From a virus: a stretch of 46,000 nt of DNA. This document shows, piece by piece, positions 7,530 to 15,103 of this stretch; the stretch's first letter is position 1; each line of letters opens with the position of its first letter. The notes beneath the pieces are model-generated. The model made no database searches. It was given only the letters and a program-made list of their open reading frames with translations, and was not told the DNA's origin. Location: IMG/VR virus record IMGVR_UViG_3300024348_000081, positions 1 through 46,000 of that record, one strand, 5' to 3'. Made by a program: the position numbers and the translations under genes.

Positions 7530-8294
7530 ATGCGATACATTAAACTCTTTGAAGATTTAGAACCATTTTATCAACCGAGCCTTAACCCAAGGGTTTGGGG
7601 AGTTACTGATGTAAATACTGCGCCTAGGATCCATCCAGGTTTAAGAAACAGACTACTTGTTATTGCGCAAGATTTCTATGAAGCCCTTAAAGTTGAAATT
7701 CCAATTGAGGATATCCACTTAACTGGCTCGCTTGCTAACTATAACTGGACCCAATACTCAGATTTTGATGTGCATGTTCTGTTTGATTTTACTAAAGTTA
7801 ATGAAGATACTGCGCTAGTTAAAAAAGCACTAGACGGCCAACGATTTATGTGGAATCAGCGTCATCCAGTTCAAATCTTAAGTCATGATGTTGAACTCTA
7901 TGCACAAGATATTAGTGAGCCACACATCGCAAGCGGTCTCTATTCCCTCTTAAAAGACGAGTGGATTACCATTCCTCGCTTTACTCCACCTTCAATTGAT
8001 CCTAAAGACGTTAGTCGTAGAGTTGAAGCACTAGAAACTGAAATTGAAATGCTTGCTAAAGAGATTGCTACGAGCGATTTCGGGTTAATTCAGGAACCTC
8101 TAATCTCAAGAGTTGATTGGCTTAAAGAGAAAATCATGAAAGCTCGCAAGGATGGTCTAAGTGAACGAGGAGAGTTCTCAGTTGAGAACCTAACGTTTAA
8201 AGCGCTTAGAAATTCGGGCCATATTGAAAAACTAATTGACCTAGGCAAAGAAGCCTATCGACGTCGTCACTCAGACGGAAACCCTATTGTATAG
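7530..8294 (+). CDS. Nucleotidyltransferase (pol-beta fold), possibly head-packaged (254 aa)
   Basis: Residues about 64-80 contain LTGSLANYNWTQYSDFDVHV, the GSx..SDFDxH signature of pol-beta-type nucleotidyltransferases, with the two metal-binding Asp of DFD and a third acidic residue likely in HDVELY (about 114). These enzymes transfer a nucleotide to RNA, protein or small molecules; the substrate here is unknown. The N-terminus MRYIKLFEDLE is like the capsid-targeting tags of its neighbours, so it could be delivered with the DNA. A charged helical region follows at about 160-220. Confidence 0.75.
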   Translation: MRYIKLFEDLEPFYQPSLNPRVWGVTDVNTAPRIHPGLRNRLLVIAQDFYEALKVEIPIEDIHLTGSLANYNWTQYSDFDVHVLFDFTKVNEDTALVKKALDGQRFMWNQRHPVQILSHDVELYAQDISEPHIASGLYSLLKDEWITIPRFTPPSIDPKDVSRRVEALETEIEMLAKEIATSDFGLIQEPLISRVDWLKEKIMKARKDGLSERGEFSVENLTFKALRNSGHIEKLIDLGKEAYRRRHSDGNPIV

Positions 8295-8325
8295 TAGAGT
8301 AGAATATAGAATAAATCTCTATACT

Positions 8326-8460
8326 ATGCGATCAAAAATTAAAGCCCTTTCGAATTTTGCACTATCAAGCATTTGGAATTTTGTCTTTACCTTATTAGGT
8401 ATAAGCCTTGCACTTCGTTTTATTGCACTATTTGTTAAGTACTGTATATTACAAAATTAG
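8326..8460 (+). CDS. Small single-helix membrane protein (44 aa)
   Basis: ATG 8326 to TAG 8458-8460. After a basic start (MRSKIKAL) comes a hydrophobic helix FVFTLLGISLALRFIALFV. It lies just upstream of the gene at 8462, with 1 nt between. Function unknown. Confidence 0.5.
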   Translation: MRSKIKALSNFALSSIWNFVFTLLGISLALRFIALFVKYCILQN

Positions 8461-8461
8461 T

Positions 8462-8668
8462 ATGAAAGAATTCGACTATATCGAAATCGCTAAGTGGATT
8501 AACCGAATAGTCGAATCCTCTACCACTAACGCTCATCTTAAATGTTGCGAAAAGTTATTGGATCAATATCAAGATCTAATTATCAATCAACGGGATTCCC
8601 AATTGTGGACACTGCACCACCAAATTCGCAACCATATTTTTACCAAAGCCTGTAAAATTAAAGTATAA
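8462..8668 (+). CDS. Unknown small protein (68 aa)
   Basis: ATG 8462 follows the stop of the previous small gene immediately. The sequence is soluble, rich in Ile, Asn and Gln, with two His and two Cys but no recognised motif. A longer in-frame extension upstream (from 8408) would overlap the membrane protein gene and is unlikely. Confidence 0.5.
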   Translation: MKEFDYIEIAKWINRIVESSTTNAHLKCCEKLLDQYQDLIINQRDSQLWTLHHQIRNHIFTKACKIKV

Positions 8669-8671
8669 TAA
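8663..8671 (+). promoter_or_regulatory. Early-type promoter box GTATAATAA
   Basis: AAGTATAATAAT lies 4 nt before ATG 8676. This RGTATAATA word recurs before at least a dozen genes in the window. Confidence 0.5.
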
Positions 8672-8675
8672 TACT

Positions 8676-8837
8676 ATGAAAATAGTGTACATGGAGCAGA
8701 CCATTAATTGGCTTGCTCAAATAGATCCTGAGCGGGTCAATGAACTTATAAAAGCCAGTACTGTTAAAAAGACAGAATCTGGTATTAATTATTTAGTAAT
8801 AGAAGAAGATGGAAACACAAACACAAAAGGCAATTAA
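8676..8837 (+). CDS. Unknown small protein (53 aa)
   Basis: ATG 8676 to TAA 8835-8837, reading MKIVYMEQTINWLAQIDPER and so on. It overlaps the start of the next gene (8809) by 29 nt in another frame. No recognised motif; a probable short helical protein. Confidence 0.45.
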   Translation: MKIVYMEQTINWLAQIDPERVNELIKASTVKKTESGINYLVIEEDGNTNTKGN

Positions 8838-9009
8838 CGAAGCTCGTGAAATTATGGAAAGCTTTGATCCAAGTCCAGCAATGACAATTGGATTTGACTT
8901 GCCGACTTATACCCTAACCGCAGAGCAAATGATTAAAATCGCTGGAGCGCTTTACCTGGCTGATTGCGAAATTGGCGAACTCACAATTAATAAATGCAAA
9001 TGTAACTAA
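8809..9009 (+). CDS. Unknown small protein (66 aa)
   Basis: ATG 8809 to TAA 9009. Soluble helical sequence with a Cys-rich end (NKCKCN). It is part of a tightly packed run of small genes read in the same direction, with the next ATG one nucleotide after the stop. Function unknown. Confidence 0.55.
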   Translation: METQTQKAINEAREIMESFDPSPAMTIGFDLPTYTLTAEQMIKIAGALYLADCEIGELTINKCKCN

Positions 9010-9010
9010 T

Positions 9011-9310
9011 ATGCCAACTCTAATTAAAATACACCAAGACGGCCGAGAAGAATTTAAAGAGCAAGGCCAAAGAGTAGAGGCAATTGCCTGGAATGAAGAC
9101 AAGACTTTTAAAGAAATTGTTGATTCAAAACCAGTTGTTGGCTGTTCTCTCTTAGTAGGATCAGTTACAGCTAGATCTTATTCAAGTCAAGATTATTGGT
9201 TAACGACAGTCGTAACTGAAATCTTAGAAGAGAAAAGAAATGCAGAAGGTCATTTAGAATTTGTAAAATTCAAGACCAAAAACTCAGATTATATCTTAAC
9301 AAACAGATAA
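9011..9310 (+). CDS. Unknown protein (99 aa)
   Basis: The ATG at 9011 follows the previous stop directly; an upstream extension to 8972 would overlap it. The predicted fold is mostly beta (VVGCSLLVGSVTARSYSSQDYWLTTVVTEI). No motif recognised. The next gene starts 1 nt after its stop, so it is likely in one operon with the HAD-type phosphatase. Confidence 0.6.
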   Translation: MPTLIKIHQDGREEFKEQGQRVEAIAWNEDKTFKEIVDSKPVVGCSLLVGSVTARSYSSQDYWLTTVVTEILEEKRNAEGHLEFVKFKTKNSDYILTNR

Positions 9311-9311
9311 A

Positions 9312-9920
9312 ATGAAAGTAATATTTTTAGACCACGACGGAGTTATTTGCTTAGCAACTGAATGGGGCGGCAGATTTAAAAAACAACAGAAGCACGGCAA
9401 AAAACTAAGTCAATCAGTTTTGTCTCTTCCGGTAGATTGTAGGTTTGATAACTTTAATAAGAAAGCTATTCTAATCTTAAATGAAATTATCCAAGAAACT
9501 GGTGCAGAAATTGTTGTAAGTTCAGATTGGAAAAGTTGGGCTACATGTGAAGAGATGGGAGAGTATTATGAAGCTAAAGGAATTGCTAAGAAACCTATTG
9601 CGTTTACTCCATTTTTTAGAGATCTTCAGGCTGAAGGTAAAATACCCGGATATGATGATTTTGTGTGGGACAGAAAATTTCAATTGGAGCAAGAAAGACA
9701 TTTTGAAATCCTTGAATGGTTAAAGGAAAATCAGGGGGTAACACATTGGGTAGCAATAGACGATTTGAATATGGGTATACCTGTTAGCACACATCATTAT
9801 GGTGATTTTGATAGAGAATGGGGTTTAACAAATTTTGTTTGGACACCTCAGGAATCTGAAGGAATTAAACAATCGGGTAAGAAAGAATCAATTTTAAAAT
9901 TTTTAAAAGATGGGAACTAA
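9312..9920 (+). CDS. HAD-superfamily hydrolase (202 aa)
   Basis: Motif I is LDHDGV (residues 5-10; first Asp the nucleophile), motif II is VSSDWK (about 71-76) and motif IV is AIDD (about 150-153). This order and spacing fit HAD phosphatases or nucleotidases. The substrate cannot be predicted. The second Asp of the usual DxD is kept (D-H-D). It overlaps the next gene by 11 nt. Confidence 0.75.
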   Translation: MKVIFLDHDGVICLATEWGGRFKKQQKHGKKLSQSVLSLPVDCRFDNFNKKAILILNEIIQETGAEIVVSSDWKSWATCEEMGEYYEAKGIAKKPIAFTPFFRDLQAEGKIPGYDDFVWDRKFQLEQERHFEILEWLKENQGVTHWVAIDDLNMGIPVSTHHYGDFDREWGLTNFVWTPQESEGIKQSGKKESILKFLKDGN

Positions 9921-10407
9921 TTATTATAGAATTCCGACTGAATCGGAAATGCAAGAGCGTAAAGCTCGTTTAGAAAAGCGTATTCAAGAATTAGAGATGA
10001 CGGCTGGAAATATTGAACGCAAATTTAATACGATTCCAACTCATGATTCAGATTATGTTTGGGAATATGAAACTCCATGGGACGAGTTTTGTAATAATAC
10101 TAATATTCATTTAGGAAAACGCAGCAGCGGCTGGAAGTTTAGCTGGAATTTCCATAAGAATAAGTTTTACAATAACAAAGAAACCTTATTGGCCTTTATT
10201 AGAGCGGGCCGAATTATTGATGAATATGGTACAGAACTTCCAGCCGAAGAATTTATTGAAATGGCCATGGATTGGGGTCAACCCGATGGATTGATCGCAG
10301 ATGAAGCTTACCTAAGAAAGTACGAACGTAATATTGGTAATTGGCAAGACTATGTGGATCGGGACATTGACGGGCTTAGGGTTTCTTCTTCAACTGAATT
10401 CTGTTAA
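9910..10407 (+). CDS. Phage protein of the MGTNYY type (165 aa)
   Basis: It begins MGTNYYRIP and contains IHLGKRSSGWKFSWNFH (about residues 62-78), a pairing common in small phage proteins of unknown function. An N-terminal coiled coil (about 10-40) precedes it. Acidic residues at the C-terminal half may bind a ligand, but no reaction is known. It overlaps the HAD gene by 11 nt. Confidence 0.65.
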   Translation: MGTNYYRIPTESEMQERKARLEKRIQELEMTAGNIERKFNTIPTHDSDYVWEYETPWDEFCNNTNIHLGKRSSGWKFSWNFHKNKFYNNKETLLAFIRAGRIIDEYGTELPAEEFIEMAMDWGQPDGLIADEAYLRKYERNIGNWQDYVDRDIDGLRVSSSTEFC

Positions 10408-10437
10408 AATTAACTAGACCCTAGTCAATAATTAAAG

Positions 10438-10446
10438 TATAATACA
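10438..10446 (+). promoter_or_regulatory. Early-type promoter box GTATAATAC
   Basis: AAAGTATAATACAGT ends 2 nt before ATG 10449. If it is used as a -10 box, the transcript would begin at or inside the start codon. Confidence 0.4.
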
Positions 10447-10448
10447 GT

Positions 10449-10754
10449 ATGGAAAACCAAGAAGTTTTAATATGTGAATGTCACTCAACTGATCATCAGA
10501 TCCTATTTATGTGGGAACATGATCCATTTATCGATGATCAATTGGCTTTTATGCACATACACCTATCGAATTACCGAGGTTTTTGGCAAAGACTTCGGTA
10601 TGGCTTAGCCTATGCTTTTGGTAGAAAGAGCCGCTTTGGGGCTTTTGATGAAATTATCTTAGATCCAAAGGATGCTGATAAACTACAAAGGGTAGTTAAT
10701 CACCTCAAAAATATAAAGAAACAACGTGAAAAGAAAGTTAAGAGAACTGTTTGA
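10449..10754 (+). CDS. Unknown protein (101 aa)
   Basis: Soluble protein with a basic C-terminal tail (KKQREKKVKRTV) and an aromatic middle (FWQRLRYGLAYAFGRK). No recognised domain. It heads a short operon through the methylglyoxal synthase and overlaps the next gene by 29 nt. Confidence 0.6.
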   Translation: MENQEVLICECHSTDHQILFMWEHDPFIDDQLAFMHIHLSNYRGFWQRLRYGLAYAFGRKSRFGAFDEIILDPKDADKLQRVVNHLKNIKKQREKKVKRTV

Positions 10755-10929
10755 TAATCTTGCTAAAAAAGCAGGATATGTAACAGTTGCCGAGGCTGAG
10801 AAGCTTGTAATAGACCAGCGCGAAAGATGCGCGGTTAGAGCAAGTCAAAGATTCCAACATGCTAAAAGTAATAGAGACATGTTTGGTGCAGTAATAAACA
10901 CATGGTTAGTAACAGAAAAACAAGACTAG
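10726..10929 (+). CDS. Unknown small basic protein (67 aa)
   Basis: It starts with GTG at 10726 inside the end of the preceding gene. Helical and rich in Arg, Lys and Ala (KRKLRELFDNLAKKAG; ERCAVRASQRF). It could bind nucleic acid, but no family is recognised. It ends 6 nt before the ATG of the methylglyoxal synthase. Confidence 0.5.
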   Translation: MKRKLRELFDNLAKKAGYVTVAEAEKLVIDQRERCAVRASQRFQHAKSNRDMFGAVINTWLVTEKQD

Positions 10930-10934
10930 AAAAC

Positions 10935-11300
10935 ATGCAAATTGCCCTAATTGCACACGATGGAAAGAAAGCCGAAATGGTTGCTTTCCTAATGGAAAAT
11001 CGTGAAGCACTTAACGGAATTAATCTTATCTCAACCGGTACTACCGGAAAATTTGTTGAGCAGGCAGGACTTAAGGTAACGCGAGTCCTGTCCGGCCCAA
11101 TGGGTGGAGACGCCCAAATTGCAGCTAAGATTGCTGAAAAAGAAATCGAAGCAGTAATATTTTTTAGAGATCCACTAAATGCCCATCCACACGAACCAGA
11201 TGTTCAAATGTTAATGCGTATTTGTGATGTACATAATATCCCCCTTGCAACAAATCCTAGTTGTGCTCGCCTTATCTTAAAAGGCCTACATAGTAATTGA
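10935..11300 (+). CDS. mgsA: Methylglyoxal synthase
   Basis: Cytosolic enzyme converting dihydroxyacetone phosphate to methylglyoxal and phosphate, bypassing lower glycolysis. All family motifs are present: IALIAHDGKK (2-11), LISTGTTGKF (33-42, phosphate loop), GPMGGDAQIA with the catalytic Asp at about 59, FFRDPLNAHPHEPD (78-91) and ATNPSCARLI (108-117). The 121-aa length is shorter than E. coli MgsA (152 aa) but complete for the core. The start at ATG 10935 is chosen because the upstream extension is not family-like. Rare in phages; it may relieve phosphate limitation or reroute carbon (inference). Confidence 0.9.
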   Translation: MQIALIAHDGKKAEMVAFLMENREALNGINLISTGTTGKFVEQAGLKVTRVLSGPMGGDAQIAAKIAEKEIEAVIFFRDPLNAHPHEPDVQMLMRICDVHNIPLATNPSCARLILKGLHSN

Positions 11301-11307
11301 TAAATAT
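11299..11307 (+). promoter_or_regulatory. ATAAATA box before a small gene
   Basis: GATAAATAT begins within the mgsA stop and lies 8 nt before ATG 11316. It resembles the late-type boxes but not their GATAAATAACTAC extension. Confidence 0.3.
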
Positions 11308-11315
11308 TTACAGTT

Positions 11316-11567
11316 ATGCAATTTATAGAATTTTATATTACCACTTATAACTCTACAACAGAAAGAGTTATTGAAACTATCCTTGTTCAACTAGCTGATG
11401 CTGGCATGGTTAAAAAGTGGAAGACTCATGCAAGTGATTCAACTCTGCACTGGCAAGTAATTGGCAGCTGGGCTGCATATTCAACGGTTTCAGCAGTCGA
11501 TAAGAAGAAATTTATTTCAGAAGCAGAACCAGTCTCCTTTAGCTTAGAGCACTTCGAGGAAGATTAA
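11316..11567 (+). CDS. Unknown protein (83 aa)
   Basis: ATG 11316 to TAA 11567. An alpha/beta sequence (FIEFYITTYNSTTERVIETI, then a WKTH...LHWQVIGSW strand region). No motif recognised. It is followed by a 72-nt gap with two hairpins. Confidence 0.55.
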   Translation: MQFIEFYITTYNSTTERVIETILVQLADAGMVKKWKTHASDSTLHWQVIGSWAAYSTVSAVDKKKFISEAEPVSFSLEHFEED

Positions 11568-11588
11568 TAAACATAGTGTTAATGATTT

Positions 11589-11627
11589 GATAATCCTAAA
11601 ACAGATTATCGGATTGGCAAAGCCAAT
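11589..11627 (+). promoter_or_regulatory. Two adjacent hairpins in the leader of the glycosyltransferase gene
   Basis: GATAATC (11589-11595) pairs with GATTATC (11604-11610), and ATTGGC (11613-11618) with GCCAAT (11622-11627) across AAA. No T-run follows, so a leader or processing structure is more likely than a terminator. Confidence 0.4.
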
Positions 11628-11639
11628 AGATAACCTTAT

Positions 11640-12344
11640 ATGATTAGTACCAAATTAACTATAGTTATTCCATGTAAAAACGAGGGCAATACAATTTATG
11701 CCTGCCTACTTGCTATCTCAAACCAAGTAGATTCCAACAACCTTTCCATTATTATTGCAGATAGTTCAGATAATCAAGAGTCTCTTGATATTTTAGCTAA
11801 GTGCAAATCTGATTTTAAAAATCTAGATATTCAAGTAGTGAATGGCGGATTTCCAGCTCAAGCCAGATTAAATGGTTCTTATCTAGTTAAAACCGATTAT
11901 CTACTCTTTTTAGATGCAGATATTATGCTAACTGATATTAATACACTAATACAGTCTATAATCCATTGCTGCTCTAACCCACATATTGATTTACTTACAA
12001 TACCTTTTTACACAGATCCTAAGTGGAACTGGGCTTTTAGAGCGTTTAAATTCTGTCAAATGATTGGACCACCATTTGCAATAGGCGGCTTTCAATTATG
12101 GAAAACCTCAGCCTATTGGAAAACTGGCGGTTATAATCCAGCTGAAATATTTGCAGAAGACTATTCAATTTCTTCTAAAGTAGATCGAGCTAATTTTAAA
12201 ATGCTAAAGTCTAGTCTTGCATATACTTCGCCAAGACGATTTGAAAATAAAGGTATCTTTTATATGTTTAAGTTAATGATCTTAAGTTATATTAACCGAA
12301 ATAAACCAGACTTTTTTAAAAAACACCATGATTATTGGACATGA
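11640..12344 (+). CDS. Family 2 glycosyltransferase (234 aa)
   Basis: The N-terminal nucleotide-sugar domain reads KLTIVIPCKNEGNTIYACL (4-22), followed by IIIADSSDN and the metal-binding LFLDADIM (about 88-95). The acceptor half contains PPFAIGGFQLWKTSAYWKTGGY and EDYSISSKV, the GT2 ED motif. The C-terminus has a hydrophobic YMFKLMILSYI helix that may bind the membrane. The sugar and acceptor are unknown. It overlaps the next gene by 4 nt (ATGA) and may modify LPS with it. Confidence 0.8.
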   Translation: MISTKLTIVIPCKNEGNTIYACLLAISNQVDSNNLSIIIADSSDNQESLDILAKCKSDFKNLDIQVVNGGFPAQARLNGSYLVKTDYLLFLDADIMLTDINTLIQSIIHCCSNPHIDLLTIPFYTDPKWNWAFRAFKFCQMIGPPFAIGGFQLWKTSAYWKTGGYNPAEIFAEDYSISSKVDRANFKMLKSSLAYTSPRRFENKGIFYMFKLMILSYINRNKPDFFKKHHDYWT

Positions 12345-13084
12345 CCTATCAATCTATAATAGTATCTGACCTACACTTAGGAACAAAAGATTCTAAATGC
12401 GAAGAGTTCTTGGAATTCTTAGATACACATAAAACCCATCAGCTAATTCTTAATGGAGACATTATAGATGGTTGGGCCATTAATAGAGGAGGCAAGTGGA
12501 GAAAAGAACACACTAAAGTTCTTGGTAAATTATTAAGACTTTCAAATGATATTCAAATTATTTGGATTAGAGGAAATCATGACGAGTTCTTAACTGAATT
12601 TATTGGTAATGCCTTTGGTGGAATTGAATTTAGAGAAGACTATACTCTACAATATTCTGAATGGATTGAATCTGATGTATGGCAGCGCAAAAGTTATTAC
12701 GTTTTTCATGGAGATGTTATTGATGTTTTTATTACTAACTATAAATGGTTAGCCAAAATTGGAGCAGTCGGATACGACTTTGCACTATGGTTAAATCGTA
12801 TCTACAATGGATATAGAAAATGGAGAAATCTTCCATATCAATCAATTTCTCAGAAAATAAAGGCTGGAGTTAAAGTTGCAACCAATTATGTTAATGATTT
12901 TGAAGTAACAGCTCTGCGCATGGCAGAAAAGAAAGGCTGTCATGGAGTTATTTGTGGTCATATCCACCAACCAGCTGACCGCTATATCAATGGTCACCAC
13001 TACCTAAACTCTGGAGACTGGGTTGAAAACATGTCTGCTATCTTAATTGATAACAAGGGACAGGTTAAATTATATCAAGCTTAA
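12341..13084 (+). CDS. LpxH-like metallophosphoesterase (247 aa)
   Basis: Calcineurin-type phosphoesterase with all metal-ligand motifs: SDLHLG (8-13), NGDIID (about 38-43), RGNHDE (about 76-81), FHGD (about 125) and CGHIHQP (about 206-212). The family includes UDP-2,3-diacylglucosamine pyrophosphatase of lipid A synthesis and related UDP-sugar hydrolases. Next to a glycosyltransferase this suggests envelope lipid/sugar work. The ATG at 12341 overlaps the previous stop. Assignment to LpxH itself is uncertain. Confidence 0.75.
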   Translation: MTYQSIIVSDLHLGTKDSKCEEFLEFLDTHKTHQLILNGDIIDGWAINRGGKWRKEHTKVLGKLLRLSNDIQIIWIRGNHDEFLTEFIGNAFGGIEFREDYTLQYSEWIESDVWQRKSYYVFHGDVIDVFITNYKWLAKIGAVGYDFALWLNRIYNGYRKWRNLPYQSISQKIKAGVKVATNYVNDFEVTALRMAEKKGCHGVICGHIHQPADRYINGHHYLNSGDWVENMSAILIDNKGQVKLYQA

Positions 13085-13103
13085 ACTCTTTCAGCGTACA
13101 CCA

Positions 13104-13112
13104 GTATAATAA
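13104..13112 (+). promoter_or_regulatory. Early-type promoter box GTATAATAA
   Basis: CCAGTATAATAATCC lies 3 nt before ATG 13116, again almost touching the start codon. Confidence 0.4.
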
Positions 13113-13115
13113 TCC

Positions 13116-13220
13116 ATGAAATGGAAGAAATATAACTGGACTTTCCTTGTTACATGGGTACTTGTCCTAATTACAGCGGGCTTTCTTTGGGGTAAGCTAA
13201 TCGCCTGGCTAACGTCTTAG
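13116..13220 (+). CDS. Tiny membrane protein (34 aa)
   Basis: ATG 13116 to TAG 13218-13220: a basic start MKWKKYNW, then a single transmembrane helix TFLVTWVLVLITAGFLWG. It sits between the phosphoesterase and the topoisomerase with its own promoter-like box. Similar 31-45 aa one-helix proteins occur at 8326, 24606, 31028, 40439 and 43742. Confidence 0.5.
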   Translation: MKWKKYNWTFLVTWVLVLITAGFLWGKLIAWLTS

Positions 13221-13239
13221 TCAAACCTAATAGTATTGG

Positions 13240-13248
13240 GTATATTAA
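13240..13248 (+). promoter_or_regulatory. Early-type promoter box GTATATTAA
   Basis: TTGGGTATATTAATTT, a one-base variant of the GTATAATAA word, 19 nt before the topoisomerase ATG. The variant recurs at 30114 and 35096. Confidence 0.4.
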
Positions 13249-13267
13249 TTTAAATTACGTCTAAACG

Positions 13268-15103
13268 ATGGCATCAACAAAAGAAATTAGTAAGAAATAC
13301 CAGCTGCTTGATGAGATCGAGCACGTCCTAAAAAGACCTGGCATGTATATCGGTTCAACCAAACCTCATACAAGTCAGGAGTGGATCCTTAAAGATGGTA
13401 TGTATGAGAAAGAGGAATTGACTTACAATCCCGGCTTTCTAAAGTTATTTGATGAGATTATCTCAAACTCAGTCGACGAGCATAAACGCTCAGGTAAAAT
13501 TAACCAGATCAAAGTTGTTATTAAAGACAACCTTATTTCAGTTTGGGATAATGGCGGAATTCCAGTAGTTCAGCATCCAGAACATAAAGTCTGGATTCCT
13601 GAATTAATCTTTTCTAACCTTAGAGCTGGCTCTAATTTTAATGATGATGAAGGTAGAATTGTAGCTGGAACAAATGGAGTTGGTGCATCGCTGGTTAATA
13701 TTTTTTCTAATAAGTTTAAGATTGAAACAGCCGATGGTAAAAAGAGACTAGTTCAGCTCTTTACCAAAAACATGTCAGTTAAGGGTGTTGCAAAGATTTC
13801 TGCATCAACTCAAGGTTTTACTGAAATTTCATATGAAACAGATTTAAGCAGATTTGAAATGAAATCTCTTGATGAAGCTCATATTAAAATGATGCGTAAG
13901 CGTGTTATTGATATTGCAGCAGCAAATCCGGGTCTTAAGCTAGAATTTAATGGCGAGAAATTTAGATTTAAAAATTTCAAAGAATACGTTGAGCTCTATG
14001 TTCAAGCTCCAGTTTGGGAAAAGGGCGAGCATTGGGAATTTGCAGTTGGCCATTCAAAAGATGGCTATCAATCTATTTCATTTGTTAATTCAATTGAAAC
14101 TAAAGATGGCGGTACCCATGAAAACTATATCTTAAATCAGGTAATTGAAGACCTAAGAGTCTTAATTAAAAAGAAACATAAGGTTGAAGTTAAACCTTCG
14201 GAAATTCGTAATCATGTTTTCTTATTCATAAACTGTACAGTAATTAATCCAGCGTTTTCTTCTCAAACCAAAGAAAAACTAATTACTGAACCTAAAGAAT
14301 TTGGAACAGCTCATACTGTTTCAGACAAATTTGCTAAAGCAGTTTTTGCATCAGAGATAATTGAATCCTTATTAGATTGGATTCAACAAAAGAAACAGGC
14401 TGAAGAGAGAGCCGAACTACGTAAACTTAATAAATCTCTTGCAACAACTAAAGTTCTTAAGTTAATTGATGCTAAAAGCAAGGACAGAAGCCAGTGTTCG
14501 CTTGGAATATTTGAAGGTATGTCTGCTCTATCAGCTGTTCGTAAGTTTAGAGATCCTCAGGTATTTGGAGCATTTCCACTTAAAGGTAAATTTCTTAATG
14601 TAAGTGAGATGAAGAATACTGAAGTTATTAAGAACGAAGAAGTAGTTCAGCTGATGGCATCGTTAGGTATTAAATTAGGAGAAGATCCCAAGGAAATGCG
14701 TTATAATAAAATCCTAATCTATACTGATGCTGATCCAGACGGAGACTCTATTGCCGGTTTGCTAATTAACTTTTTTAATAGGTATTGGCCAGAATTAGTA
14801 ACAGAAGGCAAGGTCTTTAAAGTAATGACTCCGCTTGTTGTTGCAAAGAAAGGTAAAGAAATCATGCCATTTTATACAGCCGATTCTTATTTAAAATGGG
14901 AAGCTAAAACTAAAATGACAGGCTGGACAGTTGAATACAAAAAAGGTCTTGCTGCACTTGAAGATGCAGAGTATCGAGAGATTATTCATAACCCAAATTT
15001 AGTACAATTAACTAACGATAAACAGGCAGCGAAATCACTAGACGACTGGTTCGGAAATGATTCAGCTCCTCGAAAAGCACGTCTTTTACAATTTTCAATA
15101 TGA
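13268..15103 (+). CDS. 39: T4-type DNA topoisomerase II large (ATPase) subunit
   Basis: Type IIA topoisomerase subunit. It holds an N-terminal GHKL ATPase domain: EIISNSVDEHKRSG (about 60-73), DNGGIPV (about 96-102), GTNGVGASLVN (about 136-146); then a transducer region and a C-terminal TOPRIM domain with IFEGMSAL (about 413-420) and TDADPDGDSI (about 484-493). In T4 this function is split between gp39 and gp60; here one 611-aa frame covers both. EGDSA is changed to EGMSA; the catalytic Glu is kept. It relaxes DNA with the gp52 homologue encoded next, overlapping it by 4 nt. Confidence 0.92.
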   Translation: MASTKEISKKYQLLDEIEHVLKRPGMYIGSTKPHTSQEWILKDGMYEKEELTYNPGFLKLFDEIISNSVDEHKRSGKINQIKVVIKDNLISVWDNGGIPVVQHPEHKVWIPELIFSNLRAGSNFNDDEGRIVAGTNGVGASLVNIFSNKFKIETADGKKRLVQLFTKNMSVKGVAKISASTQGFTEISYETDLSRFEMKSLDEAHIKMMRKRVIDIAAANPGLKLEFNGEKFRFKNFKEYVELYVQAPVWEKGEHWEFAVGHSKDGYQSISFVNSIETKDGGTHENYILNQVIEDLRVLIKKKHKVEVKPSEIRNHVFLFINCTVINPAFSSQTKEKLITEPKEFGTAHTVSDKFAKAVFASEIIESLLDWIQQKKQAEERAELRKLNKSLATTKVLKLIDAKSKDRSQCSLGIFEGMSALSAVRKFRDPQVFGAFPLKGKFLNVSEMKNTEVIKNEEVVQLMASLGIKLGEDPKEMRYNKILIYTDADPDGDSIAGLLINFFNRYWPELVTEGKVFKVMTPLVVAKKGKEIMPFYTADSYLKWEAKTKMTGWTVEYKKGLAALEDAEYREIIHNPNLVQLTNDKQAAKSLDDWFGNDSAPRKARLLQFSI

